The notes beneath the pieces were generated by a model. That model was not told where the DNA came from and ran no database searches. It saw nothing but the letters and a program-made list of their open reading frames with translations. The position numbers were made by a program, and so were the translations under genes. DNA of 64,000 nucleotides from Flavobacterium silvisoli (lineage in GTDB: Bacteria; Bacteroidota; Bacteroidia; Flavobacteriales; Flavobacteriaceae), in NCBI RefSeq assembly GCF_004329815.1, contig NZ_SJPE01000002.1, forward strand, positions 186,001 through 250,000. Reading direction: 5' to 3'. Within the stretch, counting starts at the first letter, position 1. Every line of letters begins with the position of its first letter. Of the stretch, positions 53,434 to 64,000 are shown one piece after another.

Positions 53434-56256
53434 TTAAGGATTAATCGTCAAACTAACCAAATACATTTGGCCAATTCTACCGGCACCAATTACTTGTAAA
53501 TAATCTTTGCCTCCAATGTTAGAACCGCTGAATTTAATCACCGATTTTAAGGTTGGAATAGCATAACTGATTTGGGCGTCGAATACCGTAATGGCCGGGA
53601 TAGTACCATCGGCAAAAGAAGACTGCCACATGTATTCGTCACTCCATCTGGCATTGACGTTAAATCCGAAATTTTTAAACAATTTAGGATTCCCGAATGA
53701 TCCCTTAATTCTGTGTTTAGGAGTGTTGAATCCTGCAATAAAAGAAGGATCTTTGGCCTGATCAAAATCAAACTGTGCGTGGTTGTAATTGATTCCCAAT
53801 TCAAAATCTTTATACACTTTTTTAGCCAAGCCAACTCCAAATCCGAATGAATTGATAGTAGTGGCCGAATTAGAATAGATTTGGAATGTTCTTCTGTCTT
53901 TTCTTCTCACGGCATCAATAGCTTCATCAGTATACGGAAGATTTTCCTGAGCTACTCCATAGTATGGCAATACCAGGCGACTGGTACTCAAGAAGTCGTT
54001 GTACATGTTGTAGTATCCATTCAAATCAACAGATAATCCGTTTTCTAAAACGGTTTTGTATCCCAACTCAAAAGCTTTTACTTGTTCCGGTTTAACCAAA
54101 TTAGGTTTAGTCGCTAATTTTAAAACTGAAGGATCTTGTGTTTGGTCAAATTGTTTAATGGATGCTTCTGTGTAAGCGGGTCTTGTGTAGGCATCAACCC
54201 CACTGAAACTTACGGTAGGATCTTGTCCGGCTGCTATTGCTTCCGAACTTACCGGCAGAGTTTCATGGTATCTTGTTAAGTTAGAGGCTTCGGAACCGAT
54301 CAAAGCAAATGGTCCTAAATTTAAACCGATGTATAAATCCTGTGTTGTTGGATTTCTGAATCCGGTTTGGAAAGATGCTCTGAAATTGTGATTTTTATTT
54401 ACACCCGCTGTATATACGAAGGAAATTCTTGGTGAAAACTGACCGTCAAACAATTGAGATTTGTCGTAACGCAATGATCCTGTAAATTTAAGGCGTTCGT
54501 CTTTCATGAACTTTTTCTGCATCTGAACATAGGCTCCGTACTCATCGTAATCAATACCACTGTCTTTATCGGTAAAGATGGTTCCTTTGGAGTCTAACGA
54601 ATATCTTCTAAACGATCCTCCCAATTGAAACTCGGCATATTTAATCAACTCTTTGAAGTTGTAATTCACATCGGAATGGTAAATTTTGGAGTTGTCAATA
54701 AACTTAGCTCCGGTAGCAAAATTAGAATCTTGTCTAACCGCTGTTAATGCGTTGTTGTACTGAGGAGTTCCAGGCTCGTAACGAATTCCGGTTGGTGCAT
54801 TCGGATTTTCAGGGTCAACATAAGGCGTTAAAGGCGTAGCCAATCCTGTTGGTGAAATATTAAAATCGGCAAAGTTGCGGGCCAATGCAGCGGCTTGAGT
54901 AGCGGTAGCGCCCAACTGTATTTGTGAATTTAGGAAAGCCGTGGCGTAATCCGTGAACCAGTTTTTGTCTGCTTTCCAGGTTCTGTTTATGTTCCATGCC
55001 GCAAAACGCATATCATAGGAATCTCCGGCATCTTCTGTTGTCATGTAAGCGCGCACAAAGAAGTTGCGGTTTTTGATTTCTATCTTACTTTGTTGCATAA
55101 TGAAATTTTCCAGTCTGTATCGGTTTGCTCCCTGATACACTGTGTTTCCAACTCCTATTTTATGGGTTCCGATAATTTCAAAATCATTAGCCCACGGTTT
55201 GATGTGAACCGAGAAATCAGCTTTGATGTTCTCAAGCTTATTGTCATTTAAATCTTTTTCGGCATAACCGGTTCTTGAAACCTGACCTACATCTCTGATG
55301 AAAGTAGTCACTTCATCACCATATAAATTCAATCCGTCATAGTTTTGGTTGTTGGCGTGTCCTATGGTTCCGCCGCTGACACTTCTTTCGTCATTCGGAA
55401 TCCACTCGGTGGCTCTGGTATACGTGAAATTAGCTTTGGCTGCAAAATGTTTGCTGAAAGCATGTGCCGCTCTTATTCCGAAATCCCAGTAATCATTATC
55501 CCCGGCTACCTTTTGAGAAGTCATTCCGTATTTGGCATAAAAACTAAGACCCTGGCTGGTAAACGGACTTTTACTGTTCATAAACAATATCCCGTTAAAA
55601 GCATTGGCACCATAAAGAGCTGATGAAGCTCCGGGAAGCAATTCAACACTGGCGATGTCTAATTCTGACACCCCCACTAAATTACCTAAAACAAAATTCA
55701 ACGCTGGAGAAGAGTTATCCATGCCGTCAACTAATTGCATGAAACGGTTGTTGGCTACTGTGGCAAATCCACGGGTATTAATGGATTTAAAGTTCATACT
55801 GCTGGTATTAAAATGAACCTCTTTCAGGTTTTCCAATCCTTCATAAAAAGTGGCCGAAGACGTCTTTTTAATGTCATTAATCCCCATGCGTTCCACTGTT
55901 ACAGGTGATTCCAAAATGCGTTCCGGTGTTCTGGATGCTGAAACGATTATTTCATCCAATTTGGTCTCTTCGTCTGCCAGTGCTACGGTAATTTTTTGGT
56001 TGTTAGAGGTGATGCTCACTTTTTTCACTCCATAACCCACACTGGAAACTTCGATGCTGAACGGCGGTTTTTTGGCAGTTGATAAACTGAAATTACCATC
56101 ACTGTCGGCAATAGTTCCGGTGCTTTCTCCGACAACTTTGACATTAGCTCCGGGCACGGGCTGACCTTTGTCGTCTTTTACCGAACCGGATACTGAAGTT
56201 TGCGCAAAACTGATGCTGCAAAAAAACAAGGAAACGATAAATAAATAAATTCTCAT
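53434..56256 (-). CDS. TonB-dependent outer-membrane receptor
   Basis: 940 residues. Signal peptide ends at ISFAQ. A carboxypeptidase-regulatory-like domain at about 20-110 (TSVSGSVKDDKGQPVPGANV), a plug domain about 115-240 (SASRTPERILESPVTVERM), and a 22-strand barrel to the C terminus (ends YLVSLTINP). There is no SusD gene beside it, so it is not a classical SusCD pair. The partner is the SGNH lipoprotein, which suggests import of something the hydrolase releases, for example a lipid or esterified compound. Confidence 0.9.
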   Translation of the reverse strand: MRIYLFIVSLFFCSISFAQTSVSGSVKDDKGQPVPGANVKVVGESTGTIADSDGNFSLSTAKKPPFSIEVSSVGYGVKKVSITSNNQKITVALADEETKLDEIIVSASRTPERILESPVTVERMGINDIKKTSSATFYEGLENLKEVHFNTSSMNFKSINTRGFATVANNRFMQLVDGMDNSSPALNFVLGNLVGVSELDIASVELLPGASSALYGANAFNGILFMNSKSPFTSQGLSFYAKYGMTSQKVAGDNDYWDFGIRAAHAFSKHFAAKANFTYTRATEWIPNDERSVSGGTIGHANNQNYDGLNLYGDEVTTFIRDVGQVSRTGYAEKDLNDNKLENIKADFSVHIKPWANDFEIIGTHKIGVGNTVYQGANRYRLENFIMQQSKIEIKNRNFFVRAYMTTEDAGDSYDMRFAAWNINRTWKADKNWFTDYATAFLNSQIQLGATATQAAALARNFADFNISPTGLATPLTPYVDPENPNAPTGIRYEPGTPQYNNALTAVRQDSNFATGAKFIDNSKIYHSDVNYNFKELIKYAEFQLGGSFRRYSLDSKGTIFTDKDSGIDYDEYGAYVQMQKKFMKDERLKFTGSLRYDKSQLFDGQFSPRISFVYTAGVNKNHNFRASFQTGFRNPTTQDLYIGLNLGPFALIGSEASNLTRYHETLPVSSEAIAAGQDPTVSFSGVDAYTRPAYTEASIKQFDQTQDPSVLKLATKPNLVKPEQVKAFELGYKTVLENGLSVDLNGYYNMYNDFLSTSRLVLPYYGVAQENLPYTDEAIDAVRRKDRRTFQIYSNSATTINSFGFGVGLAKKVYKDFELGINYNHAQFDFDQAKDPSFIAGFNTPKHRIKGSFGNPKLFKNFGFNVNARWSDEYMWQSSFADGTIPAITVFDAQISYAIPTLKSVIKFSGSNIGGKDYLQVIGAGRIGQMYLVSLTINP

Positions 56257-56485
56257 TTGGTTGTAAATTTTGTTGGTTTAAGGAACCAATGTACAACTAT
56301 TTTTTATTGATTCTTAGAAAATCCCTCGTAATTTTGACAATTATTTACTAATCAGGCTCTTTTTTGACAATCCTTTATTTATTGTTTTTTAAGATATTAT
56401 TAACGTTTTAATAATATTGCTAAAAAAAATACTATGCGTACATATAAAATTGAATTTCTTTTGCATAAATCATAAAAATAATGAC

Positions 56486-56512
56486 ATAAAAAAAGCGGGA
56501 ATCAATCCCGCT
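56486..56512 (-). terminator. Terminator after glmS
   Basis: A 7-bp stem AGCGGGA (56494-56500) with TCCCGCT (56506-56512), loop ATCAA, followed on the minus strand by seven T. It lies about 30 bases past the glmS stop codon. The remaining 56257-56485 shows no further feature that I can name. Confidence 0.8.
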
Positions 56513-56540
56513 CTTTCTCATTATATCTGTAGAAAATTAT

Positions 56541-58388
56541 TTATTCTACCGTAACCGATTTAGCCAAATTTCTGGGCTGGTCTACATTACAACCTCTCAT
56601 CACTGCTATGTGATATGATAACAATTGTAACGGTATAGTAGTAATCAACGGAGACAAAGCATCCGATGTTTCCGGAATTTCGATTACGTGATCCGCAAGT
56701 TCTTTAACCTGTACATCACCTTTGGTCACCACGGCAATAATTTTACCGCTTCTTGATTTAATCTCCTGAATGTTACTCACCACTTTATCATAATGTCCTT
56801 GTTTGGGTGCAATAACTACCACCGGCATCTGCTCATCGATTAATGCAATAGGACCGTGTTTCATCTCAGCTGCCGGGTAACCCTCAGCATGAATATAAGA
56901 AATCTCTTTTAACTTTAAAGCTCCTTCTAAAGCCACCGGAAAATTGTATCCTCTGCCCAGATAAAGACAATTGGGAGCGTCTTTAAATTTGGCCGCTATC
57001 TCTTTTGCTTTTTCATTAGACTCCAACGCTTCGTGTACTTTTTCCGGAATAACTTCTAATTCCTGCAGATAACGGTAGAAATCTGAATTAGACAGTGTTC
57101 CTTTGGCTTTGGCCAAACGCAGAGCAATCATGGTCAATACCGTAATTTGTGTGGTAAAAGCTTTGGTTGAAGCCACTCCAATCTCAGGGCCTGCATGGGT
57201 ATAAGCTCCTGCGTGTGTTTCTCTTGAAATAGAAGAACCAACCACATTACATACACCAAAAACAAAAGCTCCTTTTTCTTTAGCTAACTTAATAGCCGCT
57301 AAGGTATCGGCCGTCTCACCCGATTGCGAAATAGCAATCACAACGTCGTTAGGATTGATGATCGGATTTCGGTATCGGAACTCTGAGGCGTATTCTACCT
57401 CTACCGGTATGCGGGTAAACTCTTCTATAATGTATTCGGCCACTAAACCGGCGTGCCATGACGTTCCGCAGGCAACAATTAAAATGCGTTGCGCGTGAAG
57501 AAATTTTTCTAAATTATCTTCTACTCCCGCCATTTGAACAATCCCACTGTTGGCATGAAGCCTTCCTCGGTAGGTATCTTTGATGACATTAGGTTGCTCA
57601 TAGATTTCTTTCAGCATGAAATGATCATACCCCCCTTTTTCAATTTGCTCCAAATTCATCTGAAGCTCCTGTATATAAGGGTCTACCAATGAGTCGTCTT
57701 TAATTTTTCTGATTTTTAAAGGTTTGTGCAGCCTTACGATGGCCATTTCCTCATCTTCTAAATAAATGGCGTTAGACGTATATTCAATAAACGGAGAGGC
57801 ATCGGAAGCAATGAAAAATTCGTTTTCACCAACACCAATAGCCAGCGGACTTCCCAAACGGGCTACCACAATTTCATCCGGATTTTCTTTATCGAAAACA
57901 CAAATAGCATAAGCCCCCACTACTTGGTTCAGGGCCACCTGGACTGCTTTGCCTAATTTTAGTTTTTCATTTTTCTTTACTTCTTCAATCAGGTTTATCA
58001 AAACTTCAGTATCTGTATCCGATGAAAAAGTATAGCCTCTGTTCAGCAATTCCTTTTTTAACGGCTCGTAATTTTCGATAATTCCGTTGTGAATAATCAC
58101 CAGATTTCCAGAATTCGAAACATGGGGATGCGAATTAATATCGTTCGGAACTCCATGAGTTGCCCAGCGGGTATGTCCCATTCCTATGGTTGCTGCCGAT
58201 TGGGCAATATCTGATGACTTTGACTCTAAATCAGAGACCTTTCCTTTGGTTTTGGCAATCTGAAGATTTTTGCCGTTGTACAACATAATTCCGGCACTGT
58301 CATACCCTCTGTATTCTAATCGCTTCAGTCCTTTTATAATGATAGGATACGCTTCTCTGTATCCAATATATCCAACAATTCCACACAT
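56541..58388 (-). CDS. glmS: Glutamine-fructose-6-phosphate aminotransferase
   Basis: 615 residues. Makes glucosamine-6-phosphate for peptidoglycan and lipopolysaccharide. N-terminal Ntn amidotransferase with catalytic Cys2 (MCGIVGYIGYREAYPII), GHTRWATHG, then two SIS sugar-binding domains (about 290-430 and 460-600) with CGTSWHAGLV, SQSGETADTLAA and the C-terminal LAKSVTVE. It is the last gene of the operon glycogen-synthase-like, DUF4270, glmS (gaps of 17 and 25 bases). Confidence 0.97.
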   Translation of the reverse strand: MCGIVGYIGYREAYPIIIKGLKRLEYRGYDSAGIMLYNGKNLQIAKTKGKVSDLESKSSDIAQSAATIGMGHTRWATHGVPNDINSHPHVSNSGNLVIIHNGIIENYEPLKKELLNRGYTFSSDTDTEVLINLIEEVKKNEKLKLGKAVQVALNQVVGAYAICVFDKENPDEIVVARLGSPLAIGVGENEFFIASDASPFIEYTSNAIYLEDEEMAIVRLHKPLKIRKIKDDSLVDPYIQELQMNLEQIEKGGYDHFMLKEIYEQPNVIKDTYRGRLHANSGIVQMAGVEDNLEKFLHAQRILIVACGTSWHAGLVAEYIIEEFTRIPVEVEYASEFRYRNPIINPNDVVIAISQSGETADTLAAIKLAKEKGAFVFGVCNVVGSSISRETHAGAYTHAGPEIGVASTKAFTTQITVLTMIALRLAKAKGTLSNSDFYRYLQELEVIPEKVHEALESNEKAKEIAAKFKDAPNCLYLGRGYNFPVALEGALKLKEISYIHAEGYPAAEMKHGPIALIDEQMPVVVIAPKQGHYDKVVSNIQEIKSRSGKIIAVVTKGDVQVKELADHVIEIPETSDALSPLITTIPLQLLSYHIAVMRGCNVDQPRNLAKSVTVE

Positions 58389-58413
58389 AATAATGTTGCT
58401 TAATTAGTTAGTA

Positions 58414-61106
<2,693 letters not shown>

Positions 61107-61183
61107 AATCTATTTTACTTTATTTATTGGCAATAAAAAACAGGCAAAAGTACAAAAATTTATGCAGTTATTTATGAAAATAG

Positions 61184-61191
61184 TAAGTTTG
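61184..61191 (+). promoter_or_regulatory. panC -7 box
   Basis: TAAGTTTG matches the -7 consensus and lies 21 bases before the chosen ATG at 61213. It rules out the longer frame start at 61162. No clear TTG is seen 17-23 nt upstream. The -7 box of the opposite gene is 31 bases away. Confidence 0.5.
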
Positions 61192-61212
61192 CAACTCATT
61201 TACCGAAAGCCA

Positions 61213-62061
61213 ATGCTCATTTTTAACACTCAAAATGAATTAGTTTCTCATCTGACTTCTATTTCAAACGCAGCTGCTCCCATTGGTTTTGTGCCTACTA
61301 TGGGGGCACTTCATCAGGGACACTTATCGCTGCTCAAAGAGGCATTGCTGCACAACACTACAGTGGTCATCAGTATTTTTGTCAATCCGACCCAATTCAA
61401 CAATGCTGAAGACCTTGCCAAATACCCGCGAACGCTCGAAGCCGATATTGAAAAAGTAAAATCCGTTTCCGATAAAATCATCGTTTTTGCGCCCAGCGTT
61501 GACGACATTTACGAAGGGAATACAGTTTCCAAACATTTCGACTTTGACGGATTGGAACATCAAATGGAAGGTCAGTTCCGCCCCGGCCACTTTGACGGGG
61601 TAGGCACCATAGTAAAACGTCTGTTTGAAATCGTAAAACCCACCAATGCTTATTTTGGCGAAAAAGATTTTCAACAGCTGCAAATCATCAAAAAAATGGT
61701 GGAAAAACTGAAAATACCGGTCAACATCATAGGCTGTCCAATTTTCAGAGAAACTAACGGTTTGGCCATGAGCTCACGCAACGAGAGATTATCCGCCGAA
61801 GAAAAAGAACAAGCTGCCATCATTTTCAAAACACTGACACAGGCCAAAACTCTTTTTGAAACCAAGACAGCTGATGAAGTATCCGCTTTTGTGGCAGAAA
61901 CATTCAAAAAACAACCCGGTTTCGAACTGGAATATTTTACCATAGCCGATGAAGCTACCTTGCAGCCTTGTCATACCAAAAAAGAGACTGAAAAATACCG
62001 CGCTTTCATAGCCGTTTTTGTCAACAATGTCAGATTGATAGATACCATTTCACTAAATTAA
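61213..62061 (+). CDS. panC: Pantothenate synthetase
   Basis: 282 residues from the ATG at 61213 ([10 protein letters not shown]), the usual family length. Joins pantoate and beta-alanine with ATP. Blocks: [19 protein letters not shown] (HIGH-like), [52 protein letters not shown] and MSSRNERLS. panD follows 14 bases later. Confidence 0.96.
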   Translation: MLIFNTQNELVSHLTSISNAAAPIGFVPTMGALHQGHLSLLKEALLHNTTVVISIFVNPTQFNNAEDLAKYPRTLEADIEKVKSVSDKIIVFAPSVDDIYEGNTVSKHFDFDGLEHQMEGQFRPGHFDGVGTIVKRLFEIVKPTNAYFGEKDFQQLQIIKKMVEKLKIPVNIIGCPIFRETNGLAMSSRNERLSAEEKEQAAIIFKTLTQAKTLFETKTADEVSAFVAETFKKQPGFELEYFTIADEATLQPCHTKKETEKYRAFIAVFVNNVRLIDTISLN

Positions 62062-62075
62062 TTTACCTTTGCCCC

Positions 62076-62426
62076 ATGCAAATTCAAGTAGTAAAATCTA
62101 AAATTCACCGCGTAAAAGTTACCGGTGCCGACTTAAACTATATAGGCAGCATCACCATAGACGAGACGCTGATGGAAGCCTCTAACCTTATCGAGGGTGA
62201 AAAGGTATCCATTGTCAACATCAACAACGGAGAACGTTTCGAAACCTACGCCATCAAAGGCCCGAAAAATTCAGGCGAAATCACACTCAATGGCCCGGCC
62301 GCCCGAAAAGTACACAAGGGAGACATTGTCATCATCATGTCATATGCCCTGATGGATTTTGAAGAAGCAAAAACATTCAAACCTTGGTTGGTCTTCCCCA
62401 ACGAGAATGATAATTCCTTGACATAA
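62076..62426 (+). CDS. panD: Aspartate 1-decarboxylase
   Basis: 116 residues, usual length. The proenzyme self-cleaves between Gly24 and Ser25 ([13 protein letters not shown]), giving a pyruvoyl group that makes beta-alanine from aspartate. [15 protein letters not shown] and [19 protein letters not shown] confirm the family. Operon panC-panD-membrane protein. Confidence 0.96.
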   Translation: MQIQVVKSKIHRVKVTGADLNYIGSITIDETLMEASNLIEGEKVSIVNINNGERFETYAIKGPKNSGEITLNGPAARKVHKGDIVIIMSYALMDFEEAKTFKPWLVFPNENDNSLT

Positions 62427-62429
62427 CCC

Positions 62430-63392
62430 TTGAAAAATCAAATCGGAAAATGGTTGTCAATTTTGGTGCCGCTCCTTCTGGGTGTGGGCATCATCGTTTA
62501 CCAGTACAATTCATTCACCGAAGCCCAAATCAACGAAATCAAAAGCTATTTTAAAAACGCAGACTACTTCTACATTTACCTCTCGTTGGTTATTGCCCTT
62601 TTCGGATTTTGGTCGCGTGCTTACCGCTGGAAATTCTCTTTGCAACATCTGGGCTACGAAGCAAAGTTTCACAATAACTTCATGGCCGTTTGCATTGCCT
62701 ACTTGATGAATCTCACCGTGCCGCGTTCGGGTGAAATTTCTAGAGCTTTGGTCCTCAAAAAATACGAAAAAATCCCGTTCGACAAAGCCTTCGGAACCAT
62801 AGTAGCCGAAAGAGTGGTCGACTTACTCATCTTTTTCCTCTTCGTTTTCATTGGTTTTGTCGTACAATTCAACGTGCTGAAATCCTATGTGTTAGAAAAA
62901 ATTCCATACGAAAAGCTCATCCTGTTGCTCATTTTGGGAATCTTGGGAATCATCGTTTTCACGCTGATTTGGATTTACTCAAATTGGGAAATAGTAAACA
63001 AACTCAAAGAAAAATTTTCAGGCCTTATCGAGGGCATGACCAGCATTCTAAAGATGGAAAACAAATGGGCCTTTTTGTTCCATTCGTTCTTCATTTGGTT
63101 CACTTACCTTTTGATGTTTTACGTAACCATCTTTGCATTGAAAGAAACCAGCGACATTGGTATGGGAGCCGTAGTCATTGCCTTTATTTTCGGAAGTCTT
63201 ACCATCGGATTCACCAATAGTGGCTTTGGATTTTATCCATTGGTCATTGCCGAAATCTTCGTTTTATACCACGTGGATAAGCCGGCCGGAATCGCCTTCG
63301 GTTGGTTGGTCTGGACCTCACAAACCATTCTCATGATTGCTCTTGGAGGGTTGTCGTTTTTATTCCTGCCTATTTTAAACAGAAATAAATAA
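62430..63392 (+). CDS. Flippase-like membrane protein (LPG_synthase_TM family)
   Basis: 320 residues starting at a TTG 4 bases after panD, a tight coupling. About eight membrane segments. PRSGEISRALVLKKYEKIPF near residue 95 and TIVAERVVDLL fit the UPF0104/LPG_synthase_TM family (integral membrane, lipid-related). The soluble aminoacyl-transfer domain of MprF is absent, so it is not an MprF enzyme. Exact role unknown. Confidence 0.8.
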   Translation: MKNQIGKWLSILVPLLLGVGIIVYQYNSFTEAQINEIKSYFKNADYFYIYLSLVIALFGFWSRAYRWKFSLQHLGYEAKFHNNFMAVCIAYLMNLTVPRSGEISRALVLKKYEKIPFDKAFGTIVAERVVDLLIFFLFVFIGFVVQFNVLKSYVLEKIPYEKLILLLILGILGIIVFTLIWIYSNWEIVNKLKEKFSGLIEGMTSILKMENKWAFLFHSFFIWFTYLLMFYVTIFALKETSDIGMGAVVIAFIFGSLTIGFTNSGFGFYPLVIAEIFVLYHVDKPAGIAFGWLVWTSQTILMIALGGLSFLFLPILNRNK

Positions 63393-63449
63393 TTTTGTTA
63401 TCTTGCTGATTAATTTAGCAAAAACGGCTGTTTAACCAAACCCTTATCC

Positions 63450-64000
63450 ATGAAAAAACTTCTTGTATTAGTCTTACTAATTTGTTCCAATAGCATTTTT
63501 TCACAAAAGAGAATTACCGATACCATCAGTTCTAAAAAGCTGAACGAAAACCGGGAAATTACTATAGGGCTACCGCCGTCTTATGCCAAAAACAGCAAAC
63601 AGAGCTACCCTATTTTACTCTTGCTCGATGGCGATTTCTTGTTTGACCCGTTTCAGGGAGCCTTGAGTTACGGCTACTATTGGGATGATTTACCCGAAGT
63701 GATCATCGTGGGCATCAGCCAAAACAAAAACAACGAGCGCGAAACCGATTGCGCTACCGAAGCTACCACCGGTTTGCCGGATGAAAAAGGAGAAAAATTC
63801 TTTGAGTTCATCGGGATGGAATTAATCCCGTACATTCAGAAAAATTTCAGAACAGCTCCGTTTAAAATTGTCGCCGGATTAGATACTACCGCCGGATTTT
63901 TAAATTGTTACTTATACAAAGACAACCCGGTCTTTGATGCCTATATCTCCATGAGTCCGGAATTACCCACCGGCATGGAAGAACAAATTCCCGACCGATT
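63450..64000 (+). CDS. Alpha/beta-hydrolase-fold (esterase D-like) protein, N-terminal part
   Basis: The frame is open to the window end, so only 183 residues are seen. Signal peptide ends at NSIFSQ. EITIGLPPSYAKNSKQSYPILLLLDG and DLPEVIIVGI match the esterase_D/Fes-like family, which acts on esters or iron chelates. The expected nucleophile elbow G-x-S-x-G reads AGLDTTAGFLN here, with no Ser. Either this subgroup uses another residue or it is not catalytic. It is secreted or periplasmic. Confidence 0.7.
   Translation, partial: MKKLLVLVLLICSNSIFSQKRITDTISSKKLNENREITIGLPPSYAKNSKQSYPILLLLDGDFLFDPFQGALSYGYYWDDLPEVIIVGISQNKNNERETDCATEATTGLPDEKGEKFFEFIGMELIPYIQKNFRTAPFKIVAGLDTTAGFLNCYLYKDNPVFDAYISMSPELPTGMEEQIPDR

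Noticed and set aside
61162..61212. Longer panC start
   Set aside because: It lies before the -7 box at 61184-61191 and gives a length unlike the family.

Overview
The window looks like one contiguous stretch of a Flavobacterium-type chromosome (Bacteroidota, Flavobacteriaceae). The evidence is AT-rich coding DNA, Bacteroidetes promoters (TTG, 17-24 nt, TAnnTTTG), four secreted proteins ending in type IX secretion (T9SS) sorting domains, a TonB receptor/lipoprotein pair, a DUF4270 lipoprotein and LytTR two-component signalling. I see no prophage, insertion sequence, CRISPR array or rRNA. One tRNA, Ser(GGA), is present. All names come from reading motifs; no database search was possible.

Layout. 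1-9 kb: end of asnS, rpoN, a PAP2-like membrane protein, an outer-membrane barrel, tRNA-Ser, asparaginase, an acyltransferase, tatD, a retropepsin-like protease and an MFS transporter. 9-16.5 kb: a block entirely on the minus strand with a TPR histidine kinase and LytTR regulator, then two operons of envelope or secreted proteins of unknown role (RCC1 propeller, OB-fold-like lipoprotein, small membrane proteins). Each operon starts with the same ~90-bp promoter module holding three 21-bp-spaced repeats. This is the most interesting candidate system. 16.7-22.9 kb: 2-oxoglutarate dehydrogenase (sucB, sucA), a small barrel, a conserved small protein and a polyprenyl synthetase. 23-29.7 kb: TetR-TolC-adaptor-RND efflux operon. 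29.7-33.8 kb: two T9SS-secreted metalloproteases. 34.4-38 kb: ribF, a membrane protein, bioB and a JmjC-like cupin protein. 38-42.9 kb: a 1600-residue T9SS-secreted mosaic protein.

43-48.7 kb: recX, then a biotin cluster on the minus strand (bioF, bioD, bioA and a ketosynthase) whose ketosynthase gene is flanked by tandem ~56-bp hairpin repeats. 48.7-49.7 kb: a DUF2975/HTH pair plus an unlisted 54-residue GldL-like protein. 49.7-51.7 kb: atpD-atpC. 51.8-56.3 kb: TonB receptor and SGNH lipoprotein. 56.5-61.1 kb: operon of a half-length glycogen-synthase-like protein, a DUF4270 lipoprotein and glmS. 61.2-64 kb: panC, panD, a flippase-like membrane protein and the start of an esterase-like protein.

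How it fits together: most of the window is housekeeping metabolism (TCA cycle, ATP synthase, biotin, pantothenate, flavin and amino-sugar synthesis) interleaved with envelope biology. The accessory interest lies in the LytTR-controlled secreted/envelope block, the repeat-flanked ketosynthase, the miniature GldL-like protein and several operator-like inverted or phased repeats.
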